The notes under the pieces are model-generated. The model was given only the letters and a program-made list of their open reading frames with translations, had not been told where the DNA came from and ran no database searches. Shown in pieces: positions 5,429 through 13,448 of a stretch of DNA of 17,506 bases. The DNA lies in contig JAICTU010000155.1 in NCBI GenBank assembly GCA_025936205.1, positions 1 through 17,506 on the forward strand. The letters run 5' to 3'. The first letter of the stretch is position 1. Each line of letters begins with the position of its first letter. The position numbers and the translations under genes were made by a program. The stretch is from Polyangiaceae bacterium. Lineage in GTDB: Bacteria; Myxococcota; Polyangia; Polyangiales; Polyangiaceae.

Positions 5429-7270
5429 ATGCAAAACGCCGCGCAGGAAGCGTCCGTCGAGGACGACGAACTCCACCGAATCCGCCATAGCCTGGCGCAC
5501 GTCCTGGCCCAGGCCGTGCTCGAACTTCGGCCGGGGGCGACGCTCGGCTTTGGTCCACCGATCGCCGACGGCTTTTACTACGACTTCGTGCTGCCCGAGC
5601 CCCTGTCCGACGCGGACCTGGCCCTGCTCGAGAAGAAGATGAAGCACATCATCAAACAGGGGCAAAAGTTCGAGTGCCAGGAGCTGCCCCCGGAAGAAGC
5701 GTACCGTTTCATCAATGATACGATGCACGAGCCGTACAAGCTCGAGTACGCGAAGGAGCTGGTGCAGAAGCACGGCTCGCAGACCATCACCTTCTACAAG
5801 AACGGCACCTTCGTCGACATGTGCGAAGGCCCGCACGTGAAGAGCACGCGAGATTTGCCCGCGGGCGGCTTCAAGCTGCGCAGCATCGCCGGCGCGTACT
5901 GGCGCGGCGACAGCAAGAACGTGCAGATGACGCGCATCTACGCCTGGGCCTACAAGACCCCGGAAGAGCTGGCCCAGCGCGTGAAGGAGCACCAGCTGGC
6001 GCTGGAGCATGACCACAAGAAGCTCGGCAAGCAGCTCGACATCTTCCTGATCGACGAGGAGATCGGCAAAGGCCTGCCGCTCTGGATGCCGAACGGCACC
6101 GTGATCCGCGACGAGCTGGAGAAGCTGGCGCGCGAGCTGGAGTTCAAGGACGGCTACCAGCGCGTGAAGACGCCGCACCTGGCGCGCACCGAGATCTACT
6201 ACCGCACGGGGCACCTGCCCTACTACGCGGGCGGCATGTTCCCCTTCCTGGAAATGAAGGAGAAGCACGAGACCGCGAGCGGGCAGATCGAGGAGACCGT
6301 CGAGACCTACGCGCTCAAGCCGATGAACTGCCCGCACCACCACAAGATCTTCGCCGCGCGGCCGCGCAGCTACCGGGACCTGCCGCTGCGCTTCGCCGAA
6401 TACGGCGAGTGCTACCGCTACGAAGACTCGGGCGCGCTTTCAGGGCTCTTGCGCGTGCGCGGCATGTGCATGAACGACGCGCACATCTACTGCACCGAGG
6501 ACCAGATCCGCGCAGAGTTCATCAAGGTGATGGATCTGCACCGCCGCTGCTACCAGATCCTCGGCCTGGATAACTACTGGATGCGCCTCTCCACCTGGGA
6601 TCCCGATGACCCCAAGGGCAAGGAGAAGTACGTGGACATGCCCACGGACTGGGAGACCTCCACGCAGCGCATCCGCGAGGCCATGAAAGAGGTCGGCATG
6701 CCCTACCGCGAGGTGAAGGGAGAGGCCGCGTTCTACGGGCCCAAGATCGACGTGCAGTTCCGTACGGTGACGGGGCGTGAAGAGACGGCCAGCACCAACC
6801 AGCTGGACTTCGCCGTGCCCGGCCGTCTGGGCCTCGTCTACAAGACCTCCAGCGACGAGCTGAAGCACCCCTACTGCCTGCACCGCGCGCCGCTCGGCAC
6901 GCACGAGCGCTTCGTGGCGTTCCTGATCGAGCACTACGGCGGCGCCTTCCCGACCTGGCTCGCGCCCGAACAGGTGCGCATCCTGCCGGTGGGCGCGCAG
7001 TTCAACGAGTATGCGAACAAGCTGGAGGCGGCGCTGCGCAACGACCTGGTGCGCGCCCACGCCGACCTCGACAACGAGACTCTGAACAAGCGCATCCGCA
7101 CCGCCGAGACGAGCAAGATCCCCAACATGCTCGTGGTCGGCGAGCGCGAGCAGCAGACCGAGTCGGTGACGTTGCGCCGCTACGGCAGCCGCGACCAGGA
7201 GACGCTCAGCTTCCGCGACTTCCAGGCGCGCCTGAGCAAGGCGATCTCGACGCGCTCGCAGCAAGTCTGA
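5429..7270 (+). CDS. thrS: Threonyl-tRNA synthetase lacking the TGS domain
   Basis: Class II aminoacyl-tRNA synthetase that charges tRNA-Thr and edits mis-charged serine; 613 residues from ATG 5429. The editing domain comes first, with HSLAH (H20, H24) and MCEGPH (C132, H136) matching the known HxxxH and CxxxH residues. The catalytic core (about 200-510) has the zinc ligands C301 (MNCPHHH), H352 (NDAHIY) and H485 (LHRAPLG), plus GEAAFYGPKI and NQLDF. The anticodon-binding domain is about 515-613, with NKRIRTAE and KIPNMLVVGERE. E. coli ThrRS has 642 residues with an N-terminal TGS domain of about 60; here the protein starts directly at the editing domain (EDDELHRIRHSLAH). Upstream in-frame codons to 5303 do not encode a TGS domain. 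The start has no clear Shine-Dalgarno site but is preceded by two hairpins. It is divergent from a dienelactone hydrolase-family gene. Confidence 0.97.
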   Translation: MQNAAQEASVEDDELHRIRHSLAHVLAQAVLELRPGATLGFGPPIADGFYYDFVLPEPLSDADLALLEKKMKHIIKQGQKFECQELPPEEAYRFINDTMHEPYKLEYAKELVQKHGSQTITFYKNGTFVDMCEGPHVKSTRDLPAGGFKLRSIAGAYWRGDSKNVQMTRIYAWAYKTPEELAQRVKEHQLALEHDHKKLGKQLDIFLIDEEIGKGLPLWMPNGTVIRDELEKLARELEFKDGYQRVKTPHLARTEIYYRTGHLPYYAGGMFPFLEMKEKHETASGQIEETVETYALKPMNCPHHHKIFAARPRSYRDLPLRFAEYGECYRYEDSGALSGLLRVRGMCMNDAHIYCTEDQIRAEFIKVMDLHRRCYQILGLDNYWMRLSTWDPDDPKGKEKYVDMPTDWETSTQRIREAMKEVGMPYREVKGEAAFYGPKIDVQFRTVTGREETASTNQLDFAVPGRLGLVYKTSSDELKHPYCLHRAPLGTHERFVAFLIEHYGGAFPTWLAPEQVRILPVGAQFNEYANKLEAALRNDLVRAHADLDNETLNKRIRTAETSKIPNMLVVGEREQQTESVTLRRYGSRDQETLSFRDFQARLSKAISTRSQQV

Positions 7271-7317
7271 AGCGAGCGAGGGGCTCGGATCCGCGCAGCG
7301 CGAAGCGACGCCAGCAT

Positions 7318-7347
7318 GCGCCCACTGAACGACACTTCAGTGGGCGC
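7318..7347 (+). terminator. Perfect 12-bp stem-loop after thrS
   Basis: GCGCCCACTGAA (7318-7329) pairs perfectly with TTCAGTGGGCGC (7336-7347) across a 6-base loop CGACAC. It begins 47 bases after the thrS stop. No T-run follows on either strand, so it is not a classical intrinsic terminator. It may mark a Rho-assisted 3' end or stabilise the transcript. Confidence 0.5.
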
Positions 7348-7369
7348 GAGGTGAAGCGGCCGCTGGCCG

Positions 7370-7708
7370 ATGAGTGCGTCGCGCCGTACACATCGCGCGC
7401 TGTTCGAGCGTGCTGTTCCACTCCTCTGGGCTATCGTCAGCGCGCGCACAGCGCTGGTGGCGGGCTGCGGCGCATCGAACGAGAACGCGAACGGCGCTTC
7501 CAGCCACCCCGCTGCACGCTCCCGTCGCTGTTGTCGCTCTCCGAGCGCTGACCCGCGTCGGGCTCCCCTAGCCACGGAGCCCATGAGGGCCATCATGCCC
7601 CGAACGAGCGCGGCCCCGCCTTCGATCGCGAGCAGCAAAGCCGCAGAACTCCAGAATTGTTGCAACCCGACGTCCGGCTGTGCCGGCACCGCGCGCGGCA
7701 TATGGTAG
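7370..7708 (+). CDS. Doubtful small lipoprotein-like ORF
   Basis: The 112-codon frame opens with a basic n-region (MSASRRTHRALFER), a moderately hydrophobic stretch and LVAGC, a good lipobox with Cys33, followed by a polar Gly/Asn/Ser segment. That is the layout of a bacterial lipoprotein. After about residue 48 the sequence becomes Arg/Cys/Pro-rich without clear pattern and ends NCCNPTSGCAG, so the 3' half may be out of frame or non-coding. The stop lies 14 bases before the transglycosylase ATG, close enough for an operon. I recognise no homologue. It could be a real small gene, a decayed one, or chance. Confidence 0.25.
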   Translation: MSASRRTHRALFERAVPLLWAIVSARTALVAGCGASNENANGASSHPAARSRRCCRSPSADPRRAPLATEPMRAIMPRTSAAPPSIASSKAAELQNCCNPTSGCAGTARGIW

Positions 7709-7722
7709 GATGCTGCACGACA

Positions 7723-9963
7723 ATGCCCGTGAAACCCGCTGTTTCAGGGCGACGCAAGAGCGTCTGGTGCGCCGGCGTCTGCCTGCTGTGCTGTTCCTTG
7801 CTGGGCGGGGAGCGCCGCGGAGTGGTGCACGCGGCTACCGAGGTGGAAGGGCAAGCTGTCGAGGCGGATGTACCGAACGCGACCAGCTGGCAATCCGCCG
7901 CCGCGGTCGAGGATTGGCCGGAGGTGGCGCGCGGCATCGACGCGCTGGCGACGCGCGCGCGCAGCGAGCCGGAGACGCGCTACGTGCGCGCGGTCGCCGC
8001 CCTGCGCCTGGGGCAGAGTGAGCGCGCCCTGGCGGAGTTGCAGGGCCTCGCCGAGCAGCTTCCCGAGCTGCGGGAGCAGATCGCCGCCCTGGAAGCGGAG
8101 TGTCAGCTCGAGCACGGCCCCTTCGAGGCCGCGGCCCAGTATTACGCGGCGCAATCCTCGCCGACGTACTGGCTGCGCGCGGCGCAGGCGTGGCAGCGCG
8201 CGGGTCGCATCGAGGAAGCGCTGAGCGAGATCGATCGCGTATTGAGCGCTCGCCCGGACCGCCCGCGCATGATTCGTGCGCGCTCATTGCGAGCGGAGCT
8301 CGCGGAGCGAGCCGGGCGGTTGTCGCTGGCGCGCGAGGAATACCGCTGGCTCGCCCTCGAGGCAGTGCAGCCGGGGGCGGAGAAGGCCTATCAGCGCCTG
8401 GCGGGCCGCCCCCTCGACAAGTCGGAGCGCTGGGCACGAGCAGAGGCGTTCGCACAGCTCGGACAGGTCGAGTCCGTGAAGCGGGAGCTGGCGGCGCTGA
8501 AGCGTGCCGCGGGCAGCGCGCCCACGCAGGCGGCGCAGCGCCGCGCGCTCGCCAAGGCCTACTTCCGCACGCACCGCTACTACGGCAAAGCGGCGGAGCT
8601 CTTCGAGCTGGTGGCGCGCTCGCGAGAAGGCAAATCGGAGGACTGGTTTCAAGCCGCCGAGGCGCGCTCCCGCCAGTCGCAGATGGCTCGCGCGGAGCAG
8701 CTCTATCGGGAGATCCTGCGTCGCTTCCCACAGCGCTCGAACGCAGAACGCGCGCAGCACCTGCTGGCCCGGCTCTACTACGACCACGGCGCCTGGGCCC
8801 GTGCCGATCGCGAGTACATGCGCTATCTCGAGCGCTATGCCGCCAAGCGCGGGAAGCACGGTGCCGAGTATGCCGACGCCAGCCGCTATCAGCTCGCTCT
8901 CGCGCGACTTGCCGGGAAAAAGCCGGCCACGGCCCTGCCCGTGCTGGAGAAGCTGGAGCAGTCCGGAGGCAGTGGCTATTCGGGTTCGCTGCTCCGACAC
9001 CTGGAGGGCGTGGCGCTCGCAGCGTCTCCGGACGGCCGCACGCGCGCGATCGATCGCTTCGAAGAGGTGATGCAGGAGGCGCCCTTGTCGTTCGCAGCGC
9101 TGGCCAGCTCCTCGCGCCTGGCGCGGCTCGGTAGCAGTGCAGCGGCGTGGACCGCGCCGCCGGAGCCTGCGCCGCGCCCGGAGACCGAGCTGCCCGCGAG
9201 CGTCGGGCTGCTCGCCAATCTGGGCCTGTACTCCGCTGCAGAACGCGCGCTGCACGCGCAGGAGCCGGAGCTCTTGCAGCAGCATCAGCCGGTCGCCGGC
9301 CAGACCCTGTGCGCCCAGTACGCGCGCCTCGATCGCGGTTATCGCCAGTATGCGCTGGCGCGCGACTACTCGGGGCCCAACCTGCTGCAGCGGCTGCCCA
9401 CGAGCGACAGCCTGTGGGTGTGGCAGTGCGCCTACCCGACGCCCTTTTCGGCGACCGTCACCGAGCTGGAAGCACGCTACTCGTTGCCGAGCGGATTGAT
9501 TCACGCGGTGATGCGCCAGGAGAGCCAGTTCCGACCCGACGCTCGTTCGTGGGTAGGCGCCACGGGCCTGATGCAGCTGATGCCGCAGACCGCGCAACGT
9601 GCGGCGAGCGAGCTCGGCGTGGAGTACCAGCCGGAGCGCCTCGAGCAGGCTTCTTACAATCTGCAGCTCGGCGCCTACTATCTGAGCAAGCTGCTGAAGC
9701 TCTTCCAGCAGCGGGTGGTGCTGGCGGTGGCCGCGTACAACGCCGGGCCGCAGGCGGTGGCGCGCTGGCTCCAAGGCAGCCGCAGTCTCGACGCGGATCT
9801 GTGGGTCGCGCGCATCCCCTATCGCGAGACTCGGGACTATGTGCAGCGCGTGGCGGAGAACTGGGCGAGGTACCAGTATCTGACCGACGGGGGCCAGAGC
9901 GCTGCGCGGGAGCTCAGCCTCGCACTTCCATCGAAGGTGCGGCTCGACTCGAGCGCGTACTAG
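7723..9963 (+). CDS. slt: Soluble lytic murein transglycosylase (Slt70-like)
   Basis: Periplasmic enzyme that cleaves the MurNAc-GlcNAc bond of peptidoglycan to form 1,6-anhydromuropeptides. From ATG 7723 (746 residues) there is a signal peptide: basic SGRRKS, hydrophobic core WCAGVCLLCCSLLGG, and a probable signal-peptidase site near VHAA. About 500 residues of alpha-helical TPR-like repeats follow, as in the Slt70 superhelical ring. The C-terminal SLT domain (about 585-720) has all family motifs: catalytic Glu600 in MRQESQFRP, GLMQLMPQTA, and AAYNAGPQAV. It is about 100 residues longer than E. coli Slt70 (645), the extra length being in the repeat region. ATG 7702 in the same frame is an alternative start; AGGA at 7707-7710 fits 7723 only with a long spacing. 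The gene converges on the MBL lipoprotein gene 108 bp downstream, with no clear terminator. Confidence 0.93.
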   Translation: MPVKPAVSGRRKSVWCAGVCLLCCSLLGGERRGVVHAATEVEGQAVEADVPNATSWQSAAAVEDWPEVARGIDALATRARSEPETRYVRAVAALRLGQSERALAELQGLAEQLPELREQIAALEAECQLEHGPFEAAAQYYAAQSSPTYWLRAAQAWQRAGRIEEALSEIDRVLSARPDRPRMIRARSLRAELAERAGRLSLAREEYRWLALEAVQPGAEKAYQRLAGRPLDKSERWARAEAFAQLGQVESVKRELAALKRAAGSAPTQAAQRRALAKAYFRTHRYYGKAAELFELVARSREGKSEDWFQAAEARSRQSQMARAEQLYREILRRFPQRSNAERAQHLLARLYYDHGAWARADREYMRYLERYAAKRGKHGAEYADASRYQLALARLAGKKPATALPVLEKLEQSGGSGYSGSLLRHLEGVALAASPDGRTRAIDRFEEVMQEAPLSFAALASSSRLARLGSSAAAWTAPPEPAPRPETELPASVGLLANLGLYSAAERALHAQEPELLQQHQPVAGQTLCAQYARLDRGYRQYALARDYSGPNLLQRLPTSDSLWVWQCAYPTPFSATVTELEARYSLPSGLIHAVMRQESQFRPDARSWVGATGLMQLMPQTAQRAASELGVEYQPERLEQASYNLQLGAYYLSKLLKLFQQRVVLAVAAYNAGPQAVARWLQGSRSLDADLWVARIPYRETRDYVQRVAENWARYQYLTDGGQSAARELSLALPSKVRLDSSAY

Positions 9964-10071
9964 CGCTGGGCCACACGCTCGAGCAGCGCGACATCCGCGA
10001 GATCTCGGGGGCCCGAAGCCTCTTGTTCGCGATCAAGTCCTCACGCGAGATGACGGGGATCACTCTGGAGG

Positions 10072-11202
10072 TCACTGCGGATCGATCACGAAGTCCGCGT
10101 GCGCCACCGGCCTCGGCGGCGGCGTCGGACCGAGCTGCTGGAGCGCGGCGTCGAGCTCCAGCACGTGCGCCGCATCGAGCTCGAGCGCGTGCTCGGCGGG
10201 CTGGTAGATCGTGCCGTAAGCGTAGTTGACGCCAGCCGTCGAGGTCATCTCGACGTGCGCCCCGAGCACGTGCGCGATCGGGTGCGCTGAAACGAACTCG
10301 GCCAGCCGCCGCACGCTGGCGCGATACGTGGTCCAGTCTTCGATGAAGAGCAGCCCCGGATACAGTGTGTCGCCCGTGAGCAGAAGCCCCGTCTGGCGGT
10401 CGTACAGCGCGATGTGCGACTGTTCGTGGCCCGGAATCGCGAGCACGTCGAGCACGCGCCCGCCCAGATCGAGCCGGCCGGCGTCCGCCGGCCAGCGATT
10501 GATGCCGAACGCTGTCTGCACTGCCGCGACGCTCGTGCCGACCACCGTCGTTCGGGGCTGGCCCCGGAAGCGAGCGTCAGAGGCCACGTGGTCGCCATGG
10601 GCGTGGGTGTGCGAGACCAGCAACGAGCGTTCGCCCACCAGCGCCACGACGGCGTCGCGCAGCGCTGCGCTCGTGGTGGCGCCGGTATCGAGCAAGAGCG
10701 CTGTACTGGTACCGAGCAGCAAGTACACGAACGGCGCTTCGTAGGTGCGGCACTTGTCCTGCCGGAAAATGAAGGTCGTGGCATTGTAGGCGTGCAGCTG
10801 CAGCTCTGGATCGGTGCTCTGCTCACAGTTGGCGGCGCCGTGCATCCAGCTGGCCGCGAGCGCGCCGGGCACCAAGCTCACGCCCGCGTCGGGCAGCGGC
10901 GCCGCGGCGGCGGCGGGCGAGCCTGCGTCGCGCAGAGCGCTGGCGCTCTCGGAGTTGGGCAGGGCGAGTTCGACGCCGGGTGCGGCTTCAGTGCCAGGTC
11001 CTGTCGCTACCGGCGCTGCGCCGCCGCCCGCTGCTGTCCCCCCACCACTCGGGTCACTGGCGGCCTGTGTAGGGCTGGCGCCTGACACTGCCCCGGGAGG
11101 GGCGACCCGGGTCGAAGGATCGCCACAGGCGCCGAGCACCGCCAGCACCAGCGCCGGGAGCACCCGCGCCCCAAGAACGCTGCACGGATTGGGCCGCATC
11201 AT
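10072..11202 (-). CDS. Metallo-beta-lactamase-fold lipoprotein
   Basis: An envelope-anchored MBL-fold hydrolase of 376 residues. The N-terminus has hydrophobic VLPALVLAVLGAC with lipobox LGAC (Cys26). A low-complexity Ala/Gly/Pro/Ser linker of about 85 residues follows. The MBL domain begins around residue 125. Metal-ligand motifs are complete: HAHGDH (H200, H202, D204, H205), GHEQSH (H259), GDTLYPG (D278) and GAHVEM (H316), which predicts a di-zinc or di-iron site. The substrate is unknown; the motif set suits glyoxalase II-like or lactonase-like hydrolases as well as others. The family-like ATG 11202 (or 11199) is preferred because AGGT lies just upstream; an in-frame TTG at 11214 has no such site. 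A short LELDAA repeat occurs near the C-terminus (about 340-352). An inverted repeat lies 29 bases upstream of the start. Confidence 0.88.
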   Translation of the reverse strand: MMRPNPCSVLGARVLPALVLAVLGACGDPSTRVAPPGAVSGASPTQAASDPSGGGTAAGGGAAPVATGPGTEAAPGVELALPNSESASALRDAGSPAAAAAPLPDAGVSLVPGALAASWMHGAANCEQSTDPELQLHAYNATTFIFRQDKCRTYEAPFVYLLLGTSTALLLDTGATTSAALRDAVVALVGERSLLVSHTHAHGDHVASDARFRGQPRTTVVGTSVAAVQTAFGINRWPADAGRLDLGGRVLDVLAIPGHEQSHIALYDRQTGLLLTGDTLYPGLLFIEDWTTYRASVRRLAEFVSAHPIAHVLGAHVEMTSTAGVNYAYGTIYQPAEHALELDAAHVLELDAALQQLGPTPPPRPVAHADFVIDPQ

Positions 11203-11230
11203 CAGACCTGGCAACTGCGCTATCTCCGAC

Positions 11231-11257
11231 GGCTCACGGGCAAGCAGTTCGTGAGCC
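11231..11257. promoter_or_regulatory. 8-bp inverted repeat upstream of the MBL lipoprotein gene
   Basis: GGCTCACG (11231-11238) and CGTGAGCC (11250-11257) are perfect reverse complements separated by 11 bases. The near arm ends 28 bases before the ATG at 11202. It could be an operator (centre-to-centre spacing about 19 bp, near two helical turns) or a leader hairpin. Confidence 0.4.
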
Positions 11258-11317
11258 TAGTACCTCGTGCCCCAAGTTCGTGCCGGGCACTCTGCACTCG
11301 GTACTTCTTCTTCATTT

Positions 11318-11349
11318 GTAGAAATCCCGGCGCGGACTTGGGTTTCTAC
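11318..11349. repeat. Inverted repeat GTAGAAA(T)CCC / GGGTTTCTAC
   Basis: GTAGAAATCCC (11318-11328) and GGGTTTCTAC (11340-11349) pair as ten base pairs with one bulged T around an 11-base loop. It sits mid-way in the MBL/fadD intergenic region, and neither strand has a T-run after it. It could be an operator for a fatty-acid regulator or the stem of a small RNA; nothing in the sequence decides. Confidence 0.35.
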
Positions 11350-11722
11350 TACTAGCCGGTCGCGAGCTCACAGACATCCGTCGAGATTGCCATGTCTCCG
11401 ATTGTTGACCATTGAGCCGCAGTCGCTGGAATTTTTCCGGGCACGGGGCGGGATCTCAGTGGGCATCTGCTGGAGACGGACGACGCTCTAGGGGGGCGAG
11501 CCCCGCTCGGGCCGCCGTCGCTTGGGCGTGGAGTTCGCCCTGAGCGTGGGTCGTAGTCGCGCGGCGCGGGTAAACCAGTGTAGTCGCGTCGGCGACGCGA
11601 GCCTTGGAGCCGCGCGCCCCGGTGCTCGGCCTTCTGCTGCGCTGGAGTCGATCGGCGTGGTAACCTCGAGGTGCAGCTTTGATCTTGCAACACGGGGCTC
11701 GCCAGTGCTGATTCACGATAAC

Positions 11723-13402
11723 ATGGCAAAAAACGGCAAAGTGGATGCTGCGCAGCCCGAACGACCCTGGTTGGCTCACTACCCCGCGGGAGTGACGTGG
11801 GAGATCGACACCAAGGCGTACGCCAACGTGCTCGAGGTGCTGGAAGAAGCCTTCCAGAAGTTTGCAGGCGCCCCGGCGCTGGAGAACCTCGGCCACGAGA
11901 TGACCTATGCCGATCTGGAGCGGCAATCGCGCCAGCTCGCAGCTTTCTTCCAGGCGCGCGGCCTCGTTCCGGGTGACACGCTCGCCATCCAGCTGCCGAA
12001 CGTGCTGCAGTACACGGTGACCTTGTACGCCGCCATCCGGGCAGGGCTCAGGATCGTCAACGTCAATCCGCTGTACACGCCGTCCGAGATGCGGGGCCCG
12101 CTCGTCGATTCCCAGGCGAAGGCGATCGTGGTCCTGGCGAACTTCGCCCACAAGCTCGAAGGCGTGCTGCCGGAGACCAAGATCGAGATGGTGCTGGTAA
12201 CCGAGGTCGCCGACGCGATCCCGGCGCCGAAGCGCTGGCTCGTCAATTTCGTGATCAAATACCTGAAGAAGATGGTGCCGCCGTACCGGCTGCCGTCAGC
12301 GATCCGCTGGCGCGCGGCGGTCGCATCGGGCGCCAGCGGCCGCTACGAGCGCCCCAAGGTCCCCTCCGACCAGACCCTGTTCCTGCAATACACGGGCGGT
12401 ACGACCGGCGTCCCCAAGGCCGCCGACCTGACTCACGCCAACATCGTCGCGAACGTGCTGCAGTGCAAGGCTGCGTTCACGATGCTGCGACCGGGCGAGG
12501 AGGTGCTGCTCGCGGCCCTGCCCTTCTATCACATCTTCGGCTTGACCGTGAACAGCCTGTTCATGATGCACCTCGGGTCCAAGCTCGTGCTGATCACCAA
12601 CCCGCGCGACATTCCGGCTTTCATCAAGACGATGCGCACGAGCCGCTACACCATGTTCACGGGCCTGAACACGCTCTTCAACGCGCTGATGCAGCACCCG
12701 GAGTTTGGCACGATCGACTTTTCCCACAGCAAGCTCAACGTGGCGGGCGGCATGGCGCTGCAGCAGGCGGTGGGGCAGCGCTGGCTCGAGCTCACCGGCA
12801 AATCGATCCTGGAAGGCTACGGCCTGAGCGAGACGTCGCCCGTGCTCTGCTGCAACGTCCCTTCGCAGAACGTGCCCGGCAGCATTGGCCAACCCTTCCC
12901 GGGGACGGACATCGCGATCCTCGACCCGGATGGGCAGCGCGTTCCGCTCGGCGAGCGCGGTGAGATCTGCGCGCGCGGCCCTCAGGTCATGCGCGGCTAC
13001 TTTGGGCGGCCCGATGAGACGGCGCGCGTCTTCACCGCCGACGGCTGGTTTCGCACCGGCGACATCGGCACCATGGACGAGCGCGGCTACGTGCGCATCG
13101 TCGACCGCCTGAAGGACATGATCCTGGTCTCCGGCTTCAATGTTTACCCCAATGAAGTCGAAGAAGTGCTCATCACGCATCCGGACGTGCGCGAGTGTGC
13201 CGTGATCGGCGTCCCCGACCCGCAATCGACCGAGCGTGTGAAGGCGTGCGTCGTCCGCAAGCGCAGCTCACTCACCGAGGAAGAGCTGATCGAGCACTGC
13301 CGCAAGTCCCTCACCGGCTACAAGGTGCCGAGGGTCGTGCAGTTCTACGACGACCTGCCCAAGAGCAACGTGGGCAAGATCATCCGGCGCGAGCTGCGCT
13401 GA
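11723..13402 (+). CDS. fadD: Long-chain-fatty-acid--CoA ligase
   Basis: ATP-dependent activation of fatty acids to acyl-CoA at the inner membrane, feeding beta-oxidation or lipid synthesis. The 559-residue length matches E. coli FadD (561), and long stretches are recognisably the same: NVNPLYTPSE, TNPRDIP, GLNTLFNAL, DMILVSGFNVYPNEVE, LPKSNVGKIIRRELR. Adenylate-forming motifs are YTGGTTGVPKA (223-233), EGYGLSET (364-371), TGD (445-447), DRLKD (461-465) and catalytic Lys552 in NVGK. One departure: the usual KGA after the P-loop is KAA here. I chose ATG 11723 because FadD homology (WLAHYPAGV) begins just after it; the frame is open to 11522 but that extension is unlike the family. No strong Shine-Dalgarno site is seen. 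The asparagine-synthetase-like gene follows after 46 bp and may share its transcript. Confidence 0.95.
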   Translation: MAKNGKVDAAQPERPWLAHYPAGVTWEIDTKAYANVLEVLEEAFQKFAGAPALENLGHEMTYADLERQSRQLAAFFQARGLVPGDTLAIQLPNVLQYTVTLYAAIRAGLRIVNVNPLYTPSEMRGPLVDSQAKAIVVLANFAHKLEGVLPETKIEMVLVTEVADAIPAPKRWLVNFVIKYLKKMVPPYRLPSAIRWRAAVASGASGRYERPKVPSDQTLFLQYTGGTTGVPKAADLTHANIVANVLQCKAAFTMLRPGEEVLLAALPFYHIFGLTVNSLFMMHLGSKLVLITNPRDIPAFIKTMRTSRYTMFTGLNTLFNALMQHPEFGTIDFSHSKLNVAGGMALQQAVGQRWLELTGKSILEGYGLSETSPVLCCNVPSQNVPGSIGQPFPGTDIAILDPDGQRVPLGERGEICARGPQVMRGYFGRPDETARVFTADGWFRTGDIGTMDERGYVRIVDRLKDMILVSGFNVYPNEVEEVLITHPDVRECAVIGVPDPQSTERVKACVVRKRSSLTEEELIEHCRKSLTGYKVPRVVQFYDDLPKSNVGKIIRRELR

Positions 13403-13448
13403 GAAGTTGAAGATTGCCCGGCGCGAGCACGTCGCCTATTGAACGTCC

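Larger units (their letters stand above)
7271..7722. other. 452-bp interval between thrS and the lytic transglycosylase gene
   Basis: It contains a perfect hairpin at 7318-7347 and one doubtful small lipoprotein-like reading frame at 7370-7708. Base composition is less regular than in the flanking genes. I found no convincing -35/-10 pair for the transglycosylase gene; a perfect palindrome GTGCCGGCAC lies at 7680-7689. No RNA gene is recognisable. Confidence 0.5.
11203..11722. other. 520-bp divergent intergenic region with inverted repeats
   Basis: It lies between the leftward MBL lipoprotein gene and rightward fadD and must hold both promoters. I find no convincing -35/-10 pair, but three inverted repeats: 11231-11257, 11318-11349 and a small perfect one, TCGCGTC-GGC-GACGCGA, at 11584-11600. 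Reading frames here are short and compositionally unlike genes. It is less GC-rich near 11290-11430. Confidence 0.5.

Noticed and set aside
5305..5430. N-terminal extension of the dienelactone hydrolase to 5430
   Set aside because: GGAGG four bases before ATG 5304 and family homology fix the start; the extension overlaps the promoter and the thrS leader.
4432..5490. 352-codon plus-strand frame crossing the AT-rich island and the dienelactone hydrolase gene
   Set aside because: It has no ribosome binding site, crosses a strong terminator and a divergent promoter region, and has no family resemblance.
4715..6343. 542-codon open frame on the minus strand
   Set aside because: It runs antisense through thrS and in another frame of the dienelactone hydrolase gene, both clearly real; its translation is Val/Leu/Arg-rich, as is typical of high-GC shadow frames.
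8284..9774. 496-codon open frame on the minus strand
   Set aside because: It is antisense to the lytic transglycosylase gene, which has complete catalytic motifs; the shadow translation has no recognisable domain.
11522..11722. N-terminal extension of FadD by 67 codons
   Set aside because: The extension is unlike FadD, contains a perfect small hairpin at 11584-11600, and the 559-residue form from 11723 matches family length.
12296..13225. 309-codon minus-strand frame inside fadD
   Set aside because: It lies entirely antisense to fadD; the His/Asp/Arg/Val-rich translation is a mirror of fadD codons.
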